DNA of 64,000 bases from Aeromicrobium sp. 9AM (GCF_902506105.1 NZ_LR733303.1:620001-684000); one strand, 5' to 3'. Numbered from the stretch's first letter, positions 49,862 through 58,351 are shown. Notes: a model not told the origin generated them from the letters alone. Program-made: numbers and translations.

Positions 49862-50689
49862 CTACAGATCCACCGTCCCGCTGATGCCGACGACGGTCTC
49901 GCCGCCGATCCAGATGTCTTCGCCGACCTGGTCGACGTGGATGCGGCCGCGGCGACGGACGGCGGTGCCCTGCGCGGCGACGTACGACGAGGGCGCGCGA
50001 CCGGTGCCGATGAGCCACTGGGCGATCGAAGCGTTGAGGCTCCCGGTCGCCGGGTCCTCGCCGCCGGGGCTGGAGGTGAAGGCGCGGATCTCGACGGCGG
50101 TCTCGGAGCCCTCCGGGTGCGGGCCGACGACGCCGACGCGGTTGTTCTCGCCGAAGAGGGCCTGATCGGGCTTGAGGTTCAGCACGGTCTCGGCGCTGTC
50201 GAGCAGCACCGCGACCCAGCCGGGACCGTTGTCCGCCCATTTGGCATCGACGACGCGAGCGGGCTCGACGCCGAGTCCGTCGATCACCCGCTTCAGGTCT
50301 GCGTCGTCGACCGCGCCGTCGCGAATGAGCGGGGGAGCGGCGAAGGCGAGCCGGTCGCCGTCCTGACGGATGCGGATCAGGCCGGCGCCGCATTCCTGGA
50401 CGATCGCGCCGGGCGTGCGAGGCGTACCGCCGGCCTCGAGCCAGGCACGCGCTGAGCCGAGGGTGGGATGGCCGGCAAACGGAAGCTCGCGTTGCGTGTT
50501 GAAGATGCGTACGCGGTAGTCCGCGTCAGACGAAGGACGCAGCAGGAACGTCGTCTCCGCGAGGTTGGTCCACCGCGCGAACGCGGCCATCTGCTCATCC
50601 GTCAGGTCGTCCGCGTCATGGACGACGGCGAGGGGATTGCCCTCGGTGATGGTGGAGGCGAACACGTCGATCTGGCTGAACGGATGCAT
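49862..50689 (-). CDS. PhzF-family isomerase/epimerase-like protein
   Basis: The 275-residue protein has the PhzF pattern: 'VFASTITEGNPLAVVHDADDL' at the start, catalytic Glu in 'NLAETTFLL', 'RIFNTQRELPFAGHPTLGSA' and 'SPGGEDPATGSLNASIAQWLI'. PhzF acts in phenazine synthesis but most homologues lie outside such clusters and have unknown substrates, as is likely here. A CAGATT box 7 bp before the ATG suggests a leaderless start. It is convergent with the LysE gene; the 160 bp between hold no recognised feature. Confidence 0.92.
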   Translation of the reverse strand: MHPFSQIDVFASTITEGNPLAVVHDADDLTDEQMAAFARWTNLAETTFLLRPSSDADYRVRIFNTQRELPFAGHPTLGSARAWLEAGGTPRTPGAIVQECGAGLIRIRQDGDRLAFAAPPLIRDGAVDDADLKRVIDGLGVEPARVVDAKWADNGPGWVAVLLDSAETVLNLKPDQALFGENNRVGVVGPHPEGSETAVEIRAFTSSPGGEDPATGSLNASIAQWLIGTGRAPSSYVAAQGTAVRRRGRIHVDQVGEDIWIGGETVVGISGTVDL

Positions 50690-50696
50690 GTCGCCA

Positions 50697-50702
50697 AATC
50701 TG
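50697..50702 (-). promoter_or_regulatory. Candidate -10 box of the PhzF-like gene
   Basis: Minus-strand CAGATT, 7 bp before ATG 50689. Confidence 0.4.
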
Positions 50703-50729
50703 CCACGTCGGGTTCAACCGACTGTCAGA

Positions 50730-51344
50730 GTGTTCGTCGTGACTCCAGACGTATGGACCGATGCGGCACTGACGCGACTGCAGGCTGCCGGCTACAAGGC
50801 GGTCGAGGTCGACCAGACCGTGTTGCCAGGAGCGAGGGCCGTACGGCGCTCAGACTTCCGAATCAGGTGGTTCCTGACGCGCCTCCACACGTTCGTGGTG
50901 TTCGTCGTCGTCGAACGTGCGACCGAGGCGGACCTCTCGGCGATCACGGACCTGGCCGCGAAGTGGGCCAAGAGCGTCAAGGGTGGTCTTCCCATCGGGT
51001 TCCAGACCGGCGTCGCGGTCATCCCGGTCATCGTGAGCTCGTCGGCCGATCAGGCAGCGCAGGCAGCCGCGCTCGCGAAGCCGCGGAAGCGATTCTCGAC
51101 AATGGCCTTCCCGGTGATCGTCGACCCGGCTCGCATGATCATCGCCACCCACAACCGGACCGTCGCGTGGGGCATCGCGTACATGGACTTCCTCGCCGAC
51201 CAGCAGCGGATCGTCGTCGGTGCGCCGGAAGCTCCCGTGCTCGGCACGCAGGGTGGCCGCGCGCTGGTGGTGGCCTACAAGCTGCTGCTGCCGTTGCTCG
51301 GTCTCCTGGTGCTCGCGGGGGTCGCGACGTTCCTGCTGCTCTAG
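50730..51344 (+). CDS. Tail-anchored protein of unknown function
   Basis: The product (204 residues from GTG 50730) has a soluble alpha/beta region ('VFVVTPDVWTDAALTRLQAAGYKAVEVDQ') and one C-terminal membrane helix (about 185-203, 'LLLPLLGLLVLAGVATFLLL'). A middle hydrophobic segment ('TGVAVIPVIVSS') is probably a buried strand. No family recognised. It is divergent from the PhzF-like gene and ends in a 4-bp convergent overlap with a GNAT gene. The start is uncertain (GTG 50739 also possible). Confidence 0.7.
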   Translation: MFVVTPDVWTDAALTRLQAAGYKAVEVDQTVLPGARAVRRSDFRIRWFLTRLHTFVVFVVVERATEADLSAITDLAAKWAKSVKGGLPIGFQTGVAVIPVIVSSSADQAAQAAALAKPRKRFSTMAFPVIVDPARMIIATHNRTVAWGIAYMDFLADQQRIVVGAPEAPVLGTQGGRALVVAYKLLLPLLGLLVLAGVATFLLL

Positions 51345-51862
51345 GCGGCCGGGCGGCTCGGCACGTCAGGTGCGGTCGAGCGTTCCATGCACAAGAGCTG
51401 CTCGCGCTCCTCCCACGAATCGACGGCCTTGAAGCCGAGCCGCACGTACAGCCCGATCGCGTCGTGGCGCCACTCCCACACCGACAGACGTACGGTGTTG
51501 GTGCCCGACTCCTGTGCGTGCGCGAAGGCAGCCTCGATCAGCTTGGATGCGACACCTCGGCCGCGGACTTCTGGGTCGGTCCACAGCCGCTTGATCTCTG
51601 ACGCACCGTTCTTCGACGCCGTGACGACGAGGCAGCCGACGGCGGCGTCGCCGTTCATTGCCACCAGCGCGACGTCATTCGCGAACGTGGCCGACGGGTG
51701 CTGCACCTCTGACCGGTAGCGCTCCGGCAGCTCGTCGACGCTCTCCACCGCTGCGCCCTTCTCCGACTCCGTACGCAGGTGGTAGGCGGCCAGCAAGCGG
51801 GGCAGACCCCGGTCAGCGGCCTGGTGGCCAGGTGAGCGGACGACGACGATGCCTGGGTGCAC
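51341..51862 (-). CDS. GNAT acetyltransferase
   Basis: The 173-residue protein has the acetyl-CoA loop 'EIKRLWTDPEVRGRGVASKLIEAAFAHA' and the typical last strand 'AIGLYVRLGFKAVDSWEE'. Substrate unknown. The GTG start is 6 bp after GACACT, so it may be leaderless. Confidence 0.9.
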   Translation of the reverse strand: MHPGIVVVRSPGHQAADRGLPRLLAAYHLRTESEKGAAVESVDELPERYRSEVQHPSATFANDVALVAMNGDAAVGCLVVTASKNGASEIKRLWTDPEVRGRGVASKLIEAAFAHAQESGTNTVRLSVWEWRHDAIGLYVRLGFKAVDSWEEREQLLCMERSTAPDVPSRPAA

Positions 51863-51868
51863 CGCCCA

Positions 51869-51874
51869 AGTGTC
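51869..51874 (-). promoter_or_regulatory. Candidate -10 box of the GNAT gene
   Basis: Minus-strand GACACT, 6 bp before GTG 51862. Confidence 0.45.
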
Positions 51875-51880
51875 TCAGCG

Positions 51881-52015
51881 CTATCGGCAGGGGTAGCCGA
51901 TGAGGTGCTGCAGAGAGCGACCGGTGGCTGAGTAGGTCGCGGCGAATGCGCCGAGCGCTGCGACGACCGCGACGAACGCTGTCCTGAACGGACGACGGCG
52001 GGCGGCAGTGAGCAT
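51881..52015 (-). CDS. Small leaderless ORF, 44 residues, membrane or secreted
   Basis: MLTAARRRPFRTAFVAVVAA continues with 'LGAFAATYSATGRSLQHLIGYPCR', giving a basic start, one hydrophobic stretch (about 13-27) and a C-terminal Cys. No family known. The -10 box TACGCT exactly 6 bp before the ATG matches the other leaderless genes in the window and is the main support. Confidence 0.55.
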   Translation of the reverse strand: MLTAARRRPFRTAFVAVVAALGAFAATYSATGRSLQHLIGYPCR

Positions 52016-52021
52016 GCGGAA

Positions 52022-52027
52022 AGCGTA
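52022..52027 (-). promoter_or_regulatory. -10 box of the 44-residue ORF (leaderless)
   Basis: Minus-strand TACGCT, 6 bp before ATG 52015. Confidence 0.5.
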
Positions 52028-52055
52028 GGGGATCTGCGATCGGTGGAACGTGGTT

Positions 52056-52071
52056 TCGAGGCTACGGCCGC
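52056..52071 (+). repeat. Direct repeat, copy 1
   Basis: TCGAGGCTACGGCCGC, identical to 52769-52784. The surrounding sequence (52051-52097, TTTCGAGGCTACGGCC through CCTCAACC) resembles dispersed intergenic repeats of Nocardioidaceae that I recall. Confidence 0.7.
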
Positions 52072-52108
52072 TGGCGGCCTTCGCACCTCAACCACCGGTT
52101 CGGAGCGG

Positions 52109-52741
52109 TCAGGCTTTGTTGCCGGCGAGCAGGAGGCCGCCGCCGAGGCCGATCATCATCGTGCCGCCGGTCGCGTTCATCTGCGACATGCGGCGCGGTG
52201 ACCGGGCGAACCACGTGCGGGCGGCGCCGGCGACCACGGCCCACACCGAGTCACACACGAACGCGATGACCGTGAAGATCAGCCCAAGGATCAGGATCTG
52301 ACCGGGTATGCCGCCGCGGTCGTGGTTGACGAACTGGGGCAGGACGGCGACGAAGAACACGATCGTCTTGGGGTTCGTCGCACCGACCACGAAGCCCTGC
52401 CACAGCAGGCGCCCGCCCGACTTCGGCGCCTCGGCCGGCTGGTCTATCGGCGTACGGCGATGCCGGATCGCCTGGATGCCGAGGTAGATGACGTACGCGC
52501 CGCCGGCGATCTTGACCACTGTGAAGGCGATGATCGAGTCCGACACGATCGCGCCGATGCCCAGCGCCACAGCCGTGATCGGCACCAACCCGCCGAGCTC
52601 GTTGCCCGCGACGCTCAGCAGCCCTCCGCGACGACCGAGTGACAGCGACCGCCCGACGACGAACAGCACGCTCGGGCGAGGGATCACGATCAGCAGGAAC
52701 GACGCGACCGCGAACGTCAGCGCGGACTCCAGGGAAAGCAT
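52109..52741 (-). CDS. LysE/RhtB-family exporter
   Basis: The 210-residue protein has about six hydrophobic helices and the family pattern 'FLLIVIPRPSVLFVVGRSLSLGRRGGLLSVAGNELG' (the usual PGP is PRP here) and 'GFVVGATNPKTIVFFVAVLPQFV', quoted in parts. It should export an amino acid or related metabolite. Leaderless ATG 52741 (TACGAT, 6 bp). It is bracketed by two identical 16-bp direct repeats. Confidence 0.92.
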   Translation of the reverse strand: MLSLESALTFAVASFLLIVIPRPSVLFVVGRSLSLGRRGGLLSVAGNELGGLVPITAVALGIGAIVSDSIIAFTVVKIAGGAYVIYLGIQAIRHRRTPIDQPAEAPKSGGRLLWQGFVVGATNPKTIVFFVAVLPQFVNHDRGGIPGQILILGLIFTVIAFVCDSVWAVVAGAARTWFARSPRRMSQMNATGGTMMIGLGGGLLLAGNKA

Positions 52742-52747
52742 GGAGTG

Positions 52748-52753
52748 ATCGTA
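52748..52753 (-). promoter_or_regulatory. -10 box of the second LysE gene (leaderless)
   Basis: Minus-strand TACGAT, 6 bp before ATG 52741. Confidence 0.6.
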
Positions 52754-52768
52754 GGGGTTGCAGCGGTA

Positions 52769-52784
52769 TCGAGGCTACGGCCGC
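52769..52784 (+). repeat. Direct repeat, copy 2
   Basis: TCGAGGCTACGGCCGC, identical to 52056-52071 and 713 bp from it. Confidence 0.7.
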
Positions 52785-52936
52785 CGGTTTCGATCATGGA
52801 CCGGGACGCGTACGCGGTGGCGGCCTCGGGGGTGCTCCAGCGTCGACTCCATGTGGACCGCGAGCGTCAGCAACGCTCCGAGCCCGACGAAGAACAGCAT
52901 GATCAGCACCAGTGCGGCTCCCAGGCTGGCGGTCAT
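52775..52936 (-). CDS. Possible small membrane protein, 53 residues
   Basis: ATG 52936 opens a frame with one membrane helix (MTASLGAALVLIMLFFVGLG, then ALLTLAV) followed by a basic tail rich in Arg/His. Its last codons are formed by the direct-repeat copy at 52769-52784. No clear ribosome site or -10 box was found, so it is uncertain. The rest of the 52742-53145 gap holds the repeat, the second LysE promoter and a palindrome before the next gene. Confidence 0.45.
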   Translation of the reverse strand: MTASLGAALVLIMLFFVGLGALLTLAVHMESTLEHPRGRHRVRVPVHDRNRRP

Positions 52937-53104
52937 CGGATGTCGTCCGCAGAAAGGGTCATGCCGTACGACCTACCCGGAGGTCCGAGAGCGATGCGCG
53001 CGACAACGCGTCTTTCGGGACGCGGAACCCAACAATCCGGCCGCAGGTCGCCGGCAGGGGTGGTGTTTCTGCGCAAAATTGGTCATGGTGGAACTCAGCG
53101 ATAG

Positions 53105-53119
53105 TTGGAGTGACTCCAA
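53105..53119. promoter_or_regulatory. Palindromic operator before the reductase gene
   Basis: TTGGAGTGACTCCAA is a perfect palindrome (7-bp arms around G) 26 bp before the ATG at 53146, where a repressor would block transcription. No regulator gene is adjacent. Confidence 0.55.
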
Positions 53120-53145
53120 TATTCGCGTGACCCGAAAGGAACCGC

Positions 53146-53688
53146 ATGCGTACGATCGCCAGCTCCACCTACATCACCCTCGACGGCGTCATCGACGACC
53201 CGCAGAACTGGCCCACCGTCGGCGGCTTCACCGACGCCGGCAACAAGATCCAGCAGGAACGGCTCGAGCGCAGCGACGCGATCATCATGGGCCGGCGTAC
53301 GTACGAGGGCTTCGCGCCGGTGTTCTCGGCGATGGCCGGCGACCCCATCGCCGACCGCATGAACGCCCTGCCGAAGTACGTCGTCTCGAGCACGCTGACC
53401 GAGCCGACGTGGAACAACACGATCGTCATCGACCACGACCCAGTCGACGCCATCCGCGAGCTCAAGGAGCAGCCGGGCGCCGACATCATCCAGTTCGGCT
53501 TCGGCCAGCTGACCCACGCGCTCATGGAGGCCGGCCTGCTCGACGAGCTGCGACTGTGGGTGCACCCGTTCATCGTCGGCACCGAGGGCCTGCTGCACCG
53601 TCCAGGCCTGTCCGGGACGTTCGAGATGGTCGACGCCATCACGCTCGACACGGGCATCGTGATCCTCACCTATCGGGCGACGAGGTGA
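53146..53688 (+). CDS. Dihydrofolate reductase-like (RibD C-terminal domain) protein
   Basis: The 180-residue protein has the pattern of the RibD_C/DHFR-like family: 'IASSTYITLDGVIDDPQNW', 'DAIIMGRRTYEGFAPVF', 'KYVVSSTL', 'IIQFGFGQLTHALMEAGLLDELRLWVHPFIVGTEG', quoted in parts. Members bind NADPH but substrates are mostly unknown; it is not a true folate enzyme. GAAAGGAACCGC precedes the ATG. Its stop overlaps the next start (GTGA). Confidence 0.9.
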   Translation: MRTIASSTYITLDGVIDDPQNWPTVGGFTDAGNKIQQERLERSDAIIMGRRTYEGFAPVFSAMAGDPIADRMNALPKYVVSSTLTEPTWNNTIVIDHDPVDAIRELKEQPGADIIQFGFGQLTHALMEAGLLDELRLWVHPFIVGTEGLLHRPGLSGTFEMVDAITLDTGIVILTYRATR

Positions 53689-54197
53689 CCGTGGACTACG
53701 GCGACTTCATGAAGCGGCTGCCCGTGCCCGACGGGTGGGCCGCCCCGACACTGCTCGAGCTCGGCGACATCCGCGCCGAGGCGATCACTCGCGGGCACCT
53801 GCACGACGACGTCGCGGGCATCAACGCGAGCCTCGACCTCATCCGGCGTACGCGCGGCGGCGGCTGGCCCACCGAGCCCGTCACCGAGGACGGCAACTAC
53901 GTCGACCTGGTCTGGCACGAGTGCGAGTTCCGCGACGGCGGCTCCTACACATACGCGGTGTACGACACCGGCGGGACGTACCTCGGCTGCTGCTACCTCT
54001 ATCCCATGGGCCGGCGGACCAAGCTGACCGAGGAGCTCCTCGACCACGACGTCGACGTGAGCTGGTGGGTGACGCCCGAGGCGTACGAGAGCGGGCACTA
54101 CGCGACGCTGCACGCCGCCCTCCGCCACTGGGCCACCAGCGACTTCCCGTTCACGAATCCGTACTACTCCAACATCGAGACACCGCAGGCGTCCTGA
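53685..54197 (+). CDS. GNAT-like acetyltransferase
   Basis: The 170-residue product from GTG 53685 has 'LLELGDIRAEAITRGHLHDDVAGINASLDLIRRTRGGGWP' and 'YTYAVYDTGGTYLGCCYLYPM', then 'VSWWVTPEAYESGHYATLHAALRHWATSDFPF', which resembles GNAT proteins in strand order, but the acetyl-CoA P-loop (R/QxxGxG/A) is not evident. Translation is coupled to the reductase-like gene. Function unknown. Confidence 0.7.
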   Translation: MTVDYGDFMKRLPVPDGWAAPTLLELGDIRAEAITRGHLHDDVAGINASLDLIRRTRGGGWPTEPVTEDGNYVDLVWHECEFRDGGSYTYAVYDTGGTYLGCCYLYPMGRRTKLTEELLDHDVDVSWWVTPEAYESGHYATLHAALRHWATSDFPFTNPYYSNIETPQAS

Positions 54198-54263
54198 CCG
54201 GCGTGCCGATCGTCACGCCTGCTGGGGGCCGGTCCCCGCCAGCCACCTGAAAGACTGGTGGGC

Positions 54264-56393
54264 ATGGCAACCCACCCGTCCTCGGACACGCAGGTCCTCG
54301 CCGGACGCCCCTTCCCGCTCGGGGCGCACCCGGAGGCCGGCGGCGTACGGTTCGCGGTCGCCAGCAGCGTCGCCGAGCGGGTCGAGGTGTGCCTCATCGA
54401 CGACGACCTCAACGAGCGCCGCATCGAGCTGACGGAGCGTACGTTCGGCGTCTGGCACGGCCTGGTGCCGGGAGTCACGCCGGGCCAGAAGTACGGCTTC
54501 CGCATCGACGGCCCGTACGAGCCCAAGACCGGCCTGCGCTGCAACCCCAACAAGCTCCTCGTCGACCCGTACGCCCGGCGCATCAGCGGCACCATGACCG
54601 ACATGACGGCGGCGCTCGGCTATGCCGACGATCCCGAGGGCGTCGAGCCGTCCCAGGTCGACTCGCTCGGATCGGTCCCGCTCAGCGTCGTGACGAGCCC
54701 CGGCGGCCCCGACACCGGCGTCAAGCCCGAGGTCCCGTTCGAGGAGACCGTGATCTACGAGCTCCACGTCAAGGGCTTCACGCAGCAGCATCCCGACGTG
54801 CCCGAGCCGCTCCGCGGGACCTACCTCGGCCTGGCCCATCCCGCCGTCATCGAGCACTTCCTGCGCCTCGGCGTCACGAGTGTCGAGCTGCTGCCCGTGC
54901 AGACGTTCAGCGACGAGCCCGCGCTCGTCAACGCCGGCCGGCACAACTACTGGGGCTACTCGCCGCTCGGCTTCTTCGCCCCGCACGCCGGATATGCCAG
55001 CGAGCCGGGACGCGAGGTCGAGGAGTTCCGCACGATGGTGGCCGCGCTACACGCCGCCAACATCGAGGTCATCGTCGACGTCGTCTACAACCACACGTGC
55101 GAGGGCGGGCCCGACGGCCCGACGCTGAGCTTCCGCGGCTACGAGGCGCCGGCCTACTACCTGCACGACGAGGACGGCCACATGGCCGACATCACGGGCT
55201 GCGGCAACACCCTCGAGTCCAGCTCGCCGACCGTCGTCCGCATGGTCACCGACTCGCTGCGCTACTGGGCCACCGAGCTGGGCGTCGACGGCTTCCGCTT
55301 CGACCTCGCGAGCACGATGGGCCGGCCCAACGGCGGCAAGTTCGACCGCGACTCGACCCTCCTCACGGCAATCGCCTCCGATCCCGTCCTGTCGACCTGC
55401 AAGCTGATCGCCGAGCCGTGGGATGCGACCGGCGAGGGCTACAAGGTCGGCGACTTCGGCGCGCAGTGGGCCGAGTGGAACGGCATCTATCGCGACACCG
55501 TCCGCGACTTCTGGCGCGGCGCCGCCGGGGGAGTCGACGACCTCGCCTACCGGCTGACCGGCTCATCGGACCTGTACGACCACACGCTGCGCCGGCCGTG
55601 GCAGTCGATCAACTTCATCAACGCGCACGACGGCTTCACGCTGCGCGACCTGGTGTCGTACGACGGCAAGCACAACGAGGCGAACGGCGAGGACAATCGC
55701 GACGGCACCAACGACAACCGCTCATGGAACCACGGCGTCGAGGGCGAGACCGACGATCCCGCGATCGGCTCGCTGCGGCAGCAGCAGGCCCGCAACCTGT
55801 TCGCGACGCTGATGCTCTCGACCGGCACGCCGATGTTCGTCGCCGGTGACGAGCGCTGGCGCACCCAGGGCGGCAACAACAACGCGTACTGCCTCGACGA
55901 CCCGACCTCATGGGTCGACTGGACCGAGAACGCCGAGGCCGACGCGATGCTGGCGTTCGCCCGCCGCGTCGTGCACCTGCGTGCCAACAGCCCGGCGCTG
56001 CGACAGCCGGAGTTCTTCGACGGCCGGACCACACCCACGGGCCGGCCGGACCTCATCTGGCTGCGCCCCGACGGCCACGAGCTCGACGAGGCGGACTGGG
56101 AGGACGACGACCGCCGCACCCTCGGCATGTGGATCGACGGCTCCAACAGCCAGTCCCGTACGCGTGAAGGTGAGCTGCTGACAGATCACTCCTGGCTGCT
56201 GCTGATGCACGCCGGTGCCGATCCGATCGACGTCGTGCTGCCGGGCGTCGAGTTCGGCGAGACGTTCGAGCCGACTCTGGACACCACGACCCCCGACGGT
56301 GCACCTGCATCGACCGAGCCGCTGTCGGCCGGCAGCTCACTGACGCTGGCGGGCCGGTCACTGTTGCTGCTCAAGGCCCCCCGGCAGGACTGA
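54264..56393 (+). CDS. glgX: Second glycogen debranching enzyme, GlgX-like
   Basis: The 709-residue GH13 isoamylase-type protein has an N-terminal CBM48 ('FPLGAHPEAGGVRFAVASSVAERVEVCLIDDD') and catalytic residues D347 (GFRFDLAS), E384 (LIAEPWDATGEGYKVG) and D456 (NAHDGFTLRDLVSYD). It differs from the copy at 34756 in the conserved word after the active site, GDERWRTQGGNNNAYC instead of GDELGRTQ, and has a shorter acceptor loop region. It stands alone upstream of the GNAT gene rather than with malQ/treY, which suggests a different glucan substrate or expression pattern. Confidence 0.94.
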   Translation: MATHPSSDTQVLAGRPFPLGAHPEAGGVRFAVASSVAERVEVCLIDDDLNERRIELTERTFGVWHGLVPGVTPGQKYGFRIDGPYEPKTGLRCNPNKLLVDPYARRISGTMTDMTAALGYADDPEGVEPSQVDSLGSVPLSVVTSPGGPDTGVKPEVPFEETVIYELHVKGFTQQHPDVPEPLRGTYLGLAHPAVIEHFLRLGVTSVELLPVQTFSDEPALVNAGRHNYWGYSPLGFFAPHAGYASEPGREVEEFRTMVAALHAANIEVIVDVVYNHTCEGGPDGPTLSFRGYEAPAYYLHDEDGHMADITGCGNTLESSSPTVVRMVTDSLRYWATELGVDGFRFDLASTMGRPNGGKFDRDSTLLTAIASDPVLSTCKLIAEPWDATGEGYKVGDFGAQWAEWNGIYRDTVRDFWRGAAGGVDDLAYRLTGSSDLYDHTLRRPWQSINFINAHDGFTLRDLVSYDGKHNEANGEDNRDGTNDNRSWNHGVEGETDDPAIGSLRQQQARNLFATLMLSTGTPMFVAGDERWRTQGGNNNAYCLDDPTSWVDWTENAEADAMLAFARRVVHLRANSPALRQPEFFDGRTTPTGRPDLIWLRPDGHELDEADWEDDDRRTLGMWIDGSNSQSRTREGELLTDHSWLLLMHAGADPIDVVLPGVEFGETFEPTLDTTTPDGAPASTEPLSAGSSLTLAGRSLLLLKAPRQD

Positions 56394-56401
56394 CGGCGGC
56401 C

Positions 56402-56848
56402 GTGATCACCATCAGTCGGCTCGCGCCGGACGACCGCGCGACATGGGAGGAGCTGTTCCGGGCGTACATCGACTTCTACGAGCGCACCGAGCCGGCCGAG
56501 ATGTACGAGCGGGCGTGGCAGGAGTTCCAAGAGGGCACGCGGCTGCATGCCTTGGGCGCGCGGCTGGACGGCGAGATTGTCGGCATCACGCACTTCTTCG
56601 TCCACCCCAGCACCTCGGGCGCCGACGTCTGCTACCTGCAGGACCTGTTCACCGCCCCTGAGGCGCGAGGGCGCGGCGTCGCGGCCGCGTTGATCGCTGC
56701 GGTCGCGGACTGGGGCCGCGACCAGGGGTGCGGACGGGTCTATTGGCACACGCAGGCGTCCAACTCCACGGCCCGGCGGGTGTACGACAAGGTGGCCGAC
56801 GACCCGGGCTTCATCAAGTACCAGATCGACCTGCCACCGCAGGACTGA
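56402..56848 (+). CDS. GNAT acetyltransferase
   Basis: The 148-residue protein has the acetyl-CoA loop 'DLFTAPEARGRGVAAALIAAVADWG' and the final 'YWHTQASNSTARRVYDKVAD' segment of the family. Substrate unknown. GTG 56402 is 8 bp after the glgX stop, so it is probably transcribed with glgX. Its end overlaps the convergent GlxA-type gene by 35 bp. Confidence 0.9.
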   Translation: MITISRLAPDDRATWEELFRAYIDFYERTEPAEMYERAWQEFQEGTRLHALGARLDGEIVGITHFFVHPSTSGADVCYLQDLFTAPEARGRGVAAALIAAVADWGRDQGCGRVYWHTQASNSTARRVYDKVADDPGFIKYQIDLPPQD

Positions 56849-57821
56849 CCGAACTCACGCTTCGGGACTGCGTCATCCGGTAGTGCGTCGGAGACACGCC
56901 ATACATCGCCCAGAACGCCTGCCGCAGCGACTCGACCGTGCCGAACCCGCAGCGCGTCGCGACGGTCTGCACGCTCAGGTCGCTGCCAGTCAGCAGGTGC
57001 GCCGCCGCCTCCGTGCGAGCCTTGCGGACGAAGCGGCCCGGACTCGTGCCCAGCTCCTTGATGAACAGTCTGGCGAGGTGTCGCTCGCTCATCGGGACTC
57101 GTGTTGCGAGGGCGGCAGCCGAGAGGTCCTCGTCGAGGTGTGTCGTGACGTACGAGACGGCGTCCTGCACGAGTGAGCTCTTGACCGCCGGTGGTGCGGT
57201 GAACATGCTCATCTGGGCCTGGTTGCCGGGCCGCTGGAGATAGGTGACGAGCTGGCGGGAGACGTCCCGCGCGAGGTCGGATCCGGTGTCGGCGTCGATG
57301 AAAGACAGCGTGAGGTCGAGCGCGGCCGTCACCCCGGCCGAGGTGCACACGTCGTCCTCCGCAATGAAGATCGGGTCGCGGTCGAACGCGACGTCGGGGA
57401 ACCGCTCGCCGAGGAAGTCGACGTGGTCCCAGTGCGTCGCCGCCCGGCGGCCGGTCAGGAGGCCCGCCTGAGCCAGGATCCCCGCACCCGTGCAGACCGA
57501 GGCGACCCGCCTCGACTCCCGGCCGAGGCGTCGTACGTGCGCAACCAGTCGGTCGTCGGCCATCGCATCGACGTACCCGATGCCGCCGGACACCATCAGC
57601 GTGTCGAGCGGACCGCGAACCCGTTCCAGCGCGACGTCGGCGTTGATCGTGAGCCCGGTGCCGGTGTGGATCGGCAGTCCGCCGGGGGAGGCCAGCTCGA
57701 GGCGATAGAGGGCGTGCCCGTTGAGGAAGTTCGCGAGCTGCAACGCCGTGACGATGCAGGCGATGTCCAGCAGCTCAGCCGCCGGATATCCGACGACAAC
57801 GACTCGGCGAGGTTCCTCCAT
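56814..57821 (-). CDS. GlxA-type transcriptional regulator (DJ-1/PfpI plus AraC)
   Basis: The 335-residue protein joins a DJ-1/PfpI domain (about 1-185; 'VVVGYPAAELLDIACIVTALQLAN', cysteine in 'VASVCTGAGILAQAGLLTGRRAATHW') to an AraC double helix-turn-helix (about 220-318; 'MSERHLARLFIKELGTSPGRFVRKARTEAAAHLL' and 'QTVATRCGFGTVESLRQAFWAMYGVSPTHYR', in parts). Such regulators control catabolism of nitrogen compounds or similar metabolites. It is divergent from the membrane protein/PfpI pair, its likely target. Confidence 0.92.
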   Translation of the reverse strand: MEEPRRVVVVGYPAAELLDIACIVTALQLANFLNGHALYRLELASPGGLPIHTGTGLTINADVALERVRGPLDTLMVSGGIGYVDAMADDRLVAHVRRLGRESRRVASVCTGAGILAQAGLLTGRRAATHWDHVDFLGERFPDVAFDRDPIFIAEDDVCTSAGVTAALDLTLSFIDADTGSDLARDVSRQLVTYLQRPGNQAQMSMFTAPPAVKSSLVQDAVSYVTTHLDEDLSAAALATRVPMSERHLARLFIKELGTSPGRFVRKARTEAAAHLLTGSDLSVQTVATRCGFGTVESLRQAFWAMYGVSPTHYRMTQSRSVSSVSPAVAGRSGT

Positions 57822-57907
57822 GAACCCAACCTAGGCGTCGTACGCGCGCAGGTCAGCATGTCCCGCAGACTTGTTCCCCAAGTTTTCGGACACGCTATTC
57901 ACGCTCG

Positions 57908-58351
57908 ATGGACCCGTCGCGCCAGGCCGCGGACGCTGGCGGCATGACATCCTCACTCACCCCAACCCCAGGCATCCTGCGCTCGTGGTGGCCATTGGCC
58001 AAGCACTACGTCGAGATGGTCATCGCGATGTTCGCAGGCATGTTCCTGTTCGGCATGCTCCGCGCCACGGCGGGACTCACCGTCGAGTTCGCCGATCGTC
58101 CCGGCACCTCGTACGTCCTGATGGCCACCGACATGTCGATCGGCATGGCGGCGTGGATGCGGTTTCGGCGCCACACCTGGGCGAGCACGCTCGAGATGTG
58201 CGCGGCGATGTACATACCGGCGGTGCTCCTGCCGCTCGTCTGGGCCGACCTCATGAGCCCGATGGCGTTCATGGTCACCGCGCACGTCGTGATGATGGTC
58301 GCGATGCTCGTCGTGCTCGTACGCCGCCGGCACGAGATGCACTGCTCATGA
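57908..58351 (+). CDS. Integral membrane protein of unknown function
   Basis: The product (147 residues from ATG 57908; ATG 57944 would give 135) has about four membrane helices, rich in Met and His ('YVEMVIAMFAGMFLFGMLRATAG', 'TAHVVMMVAMLVVLV'). No family assigned. It is divergent from the GlxA-type regulator and its stop overlaps the PfpI gene start (ATGA), so the three probably form one regulatory unit. Confidence 0.75.
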   Translation: MDPSRQAADAGGMTSSLTPTPGILRSWWPLAKHYVEMVIAMFAGMFLFGMLRATAGLTVEFADRPGTSYVLMATDMSIGMAAWMRFRRHTWASTLEMCAAMYIPAVLLPLVWADLMSPMAFMVTAHVVMMVAMLVVLVRRRHEMHCS

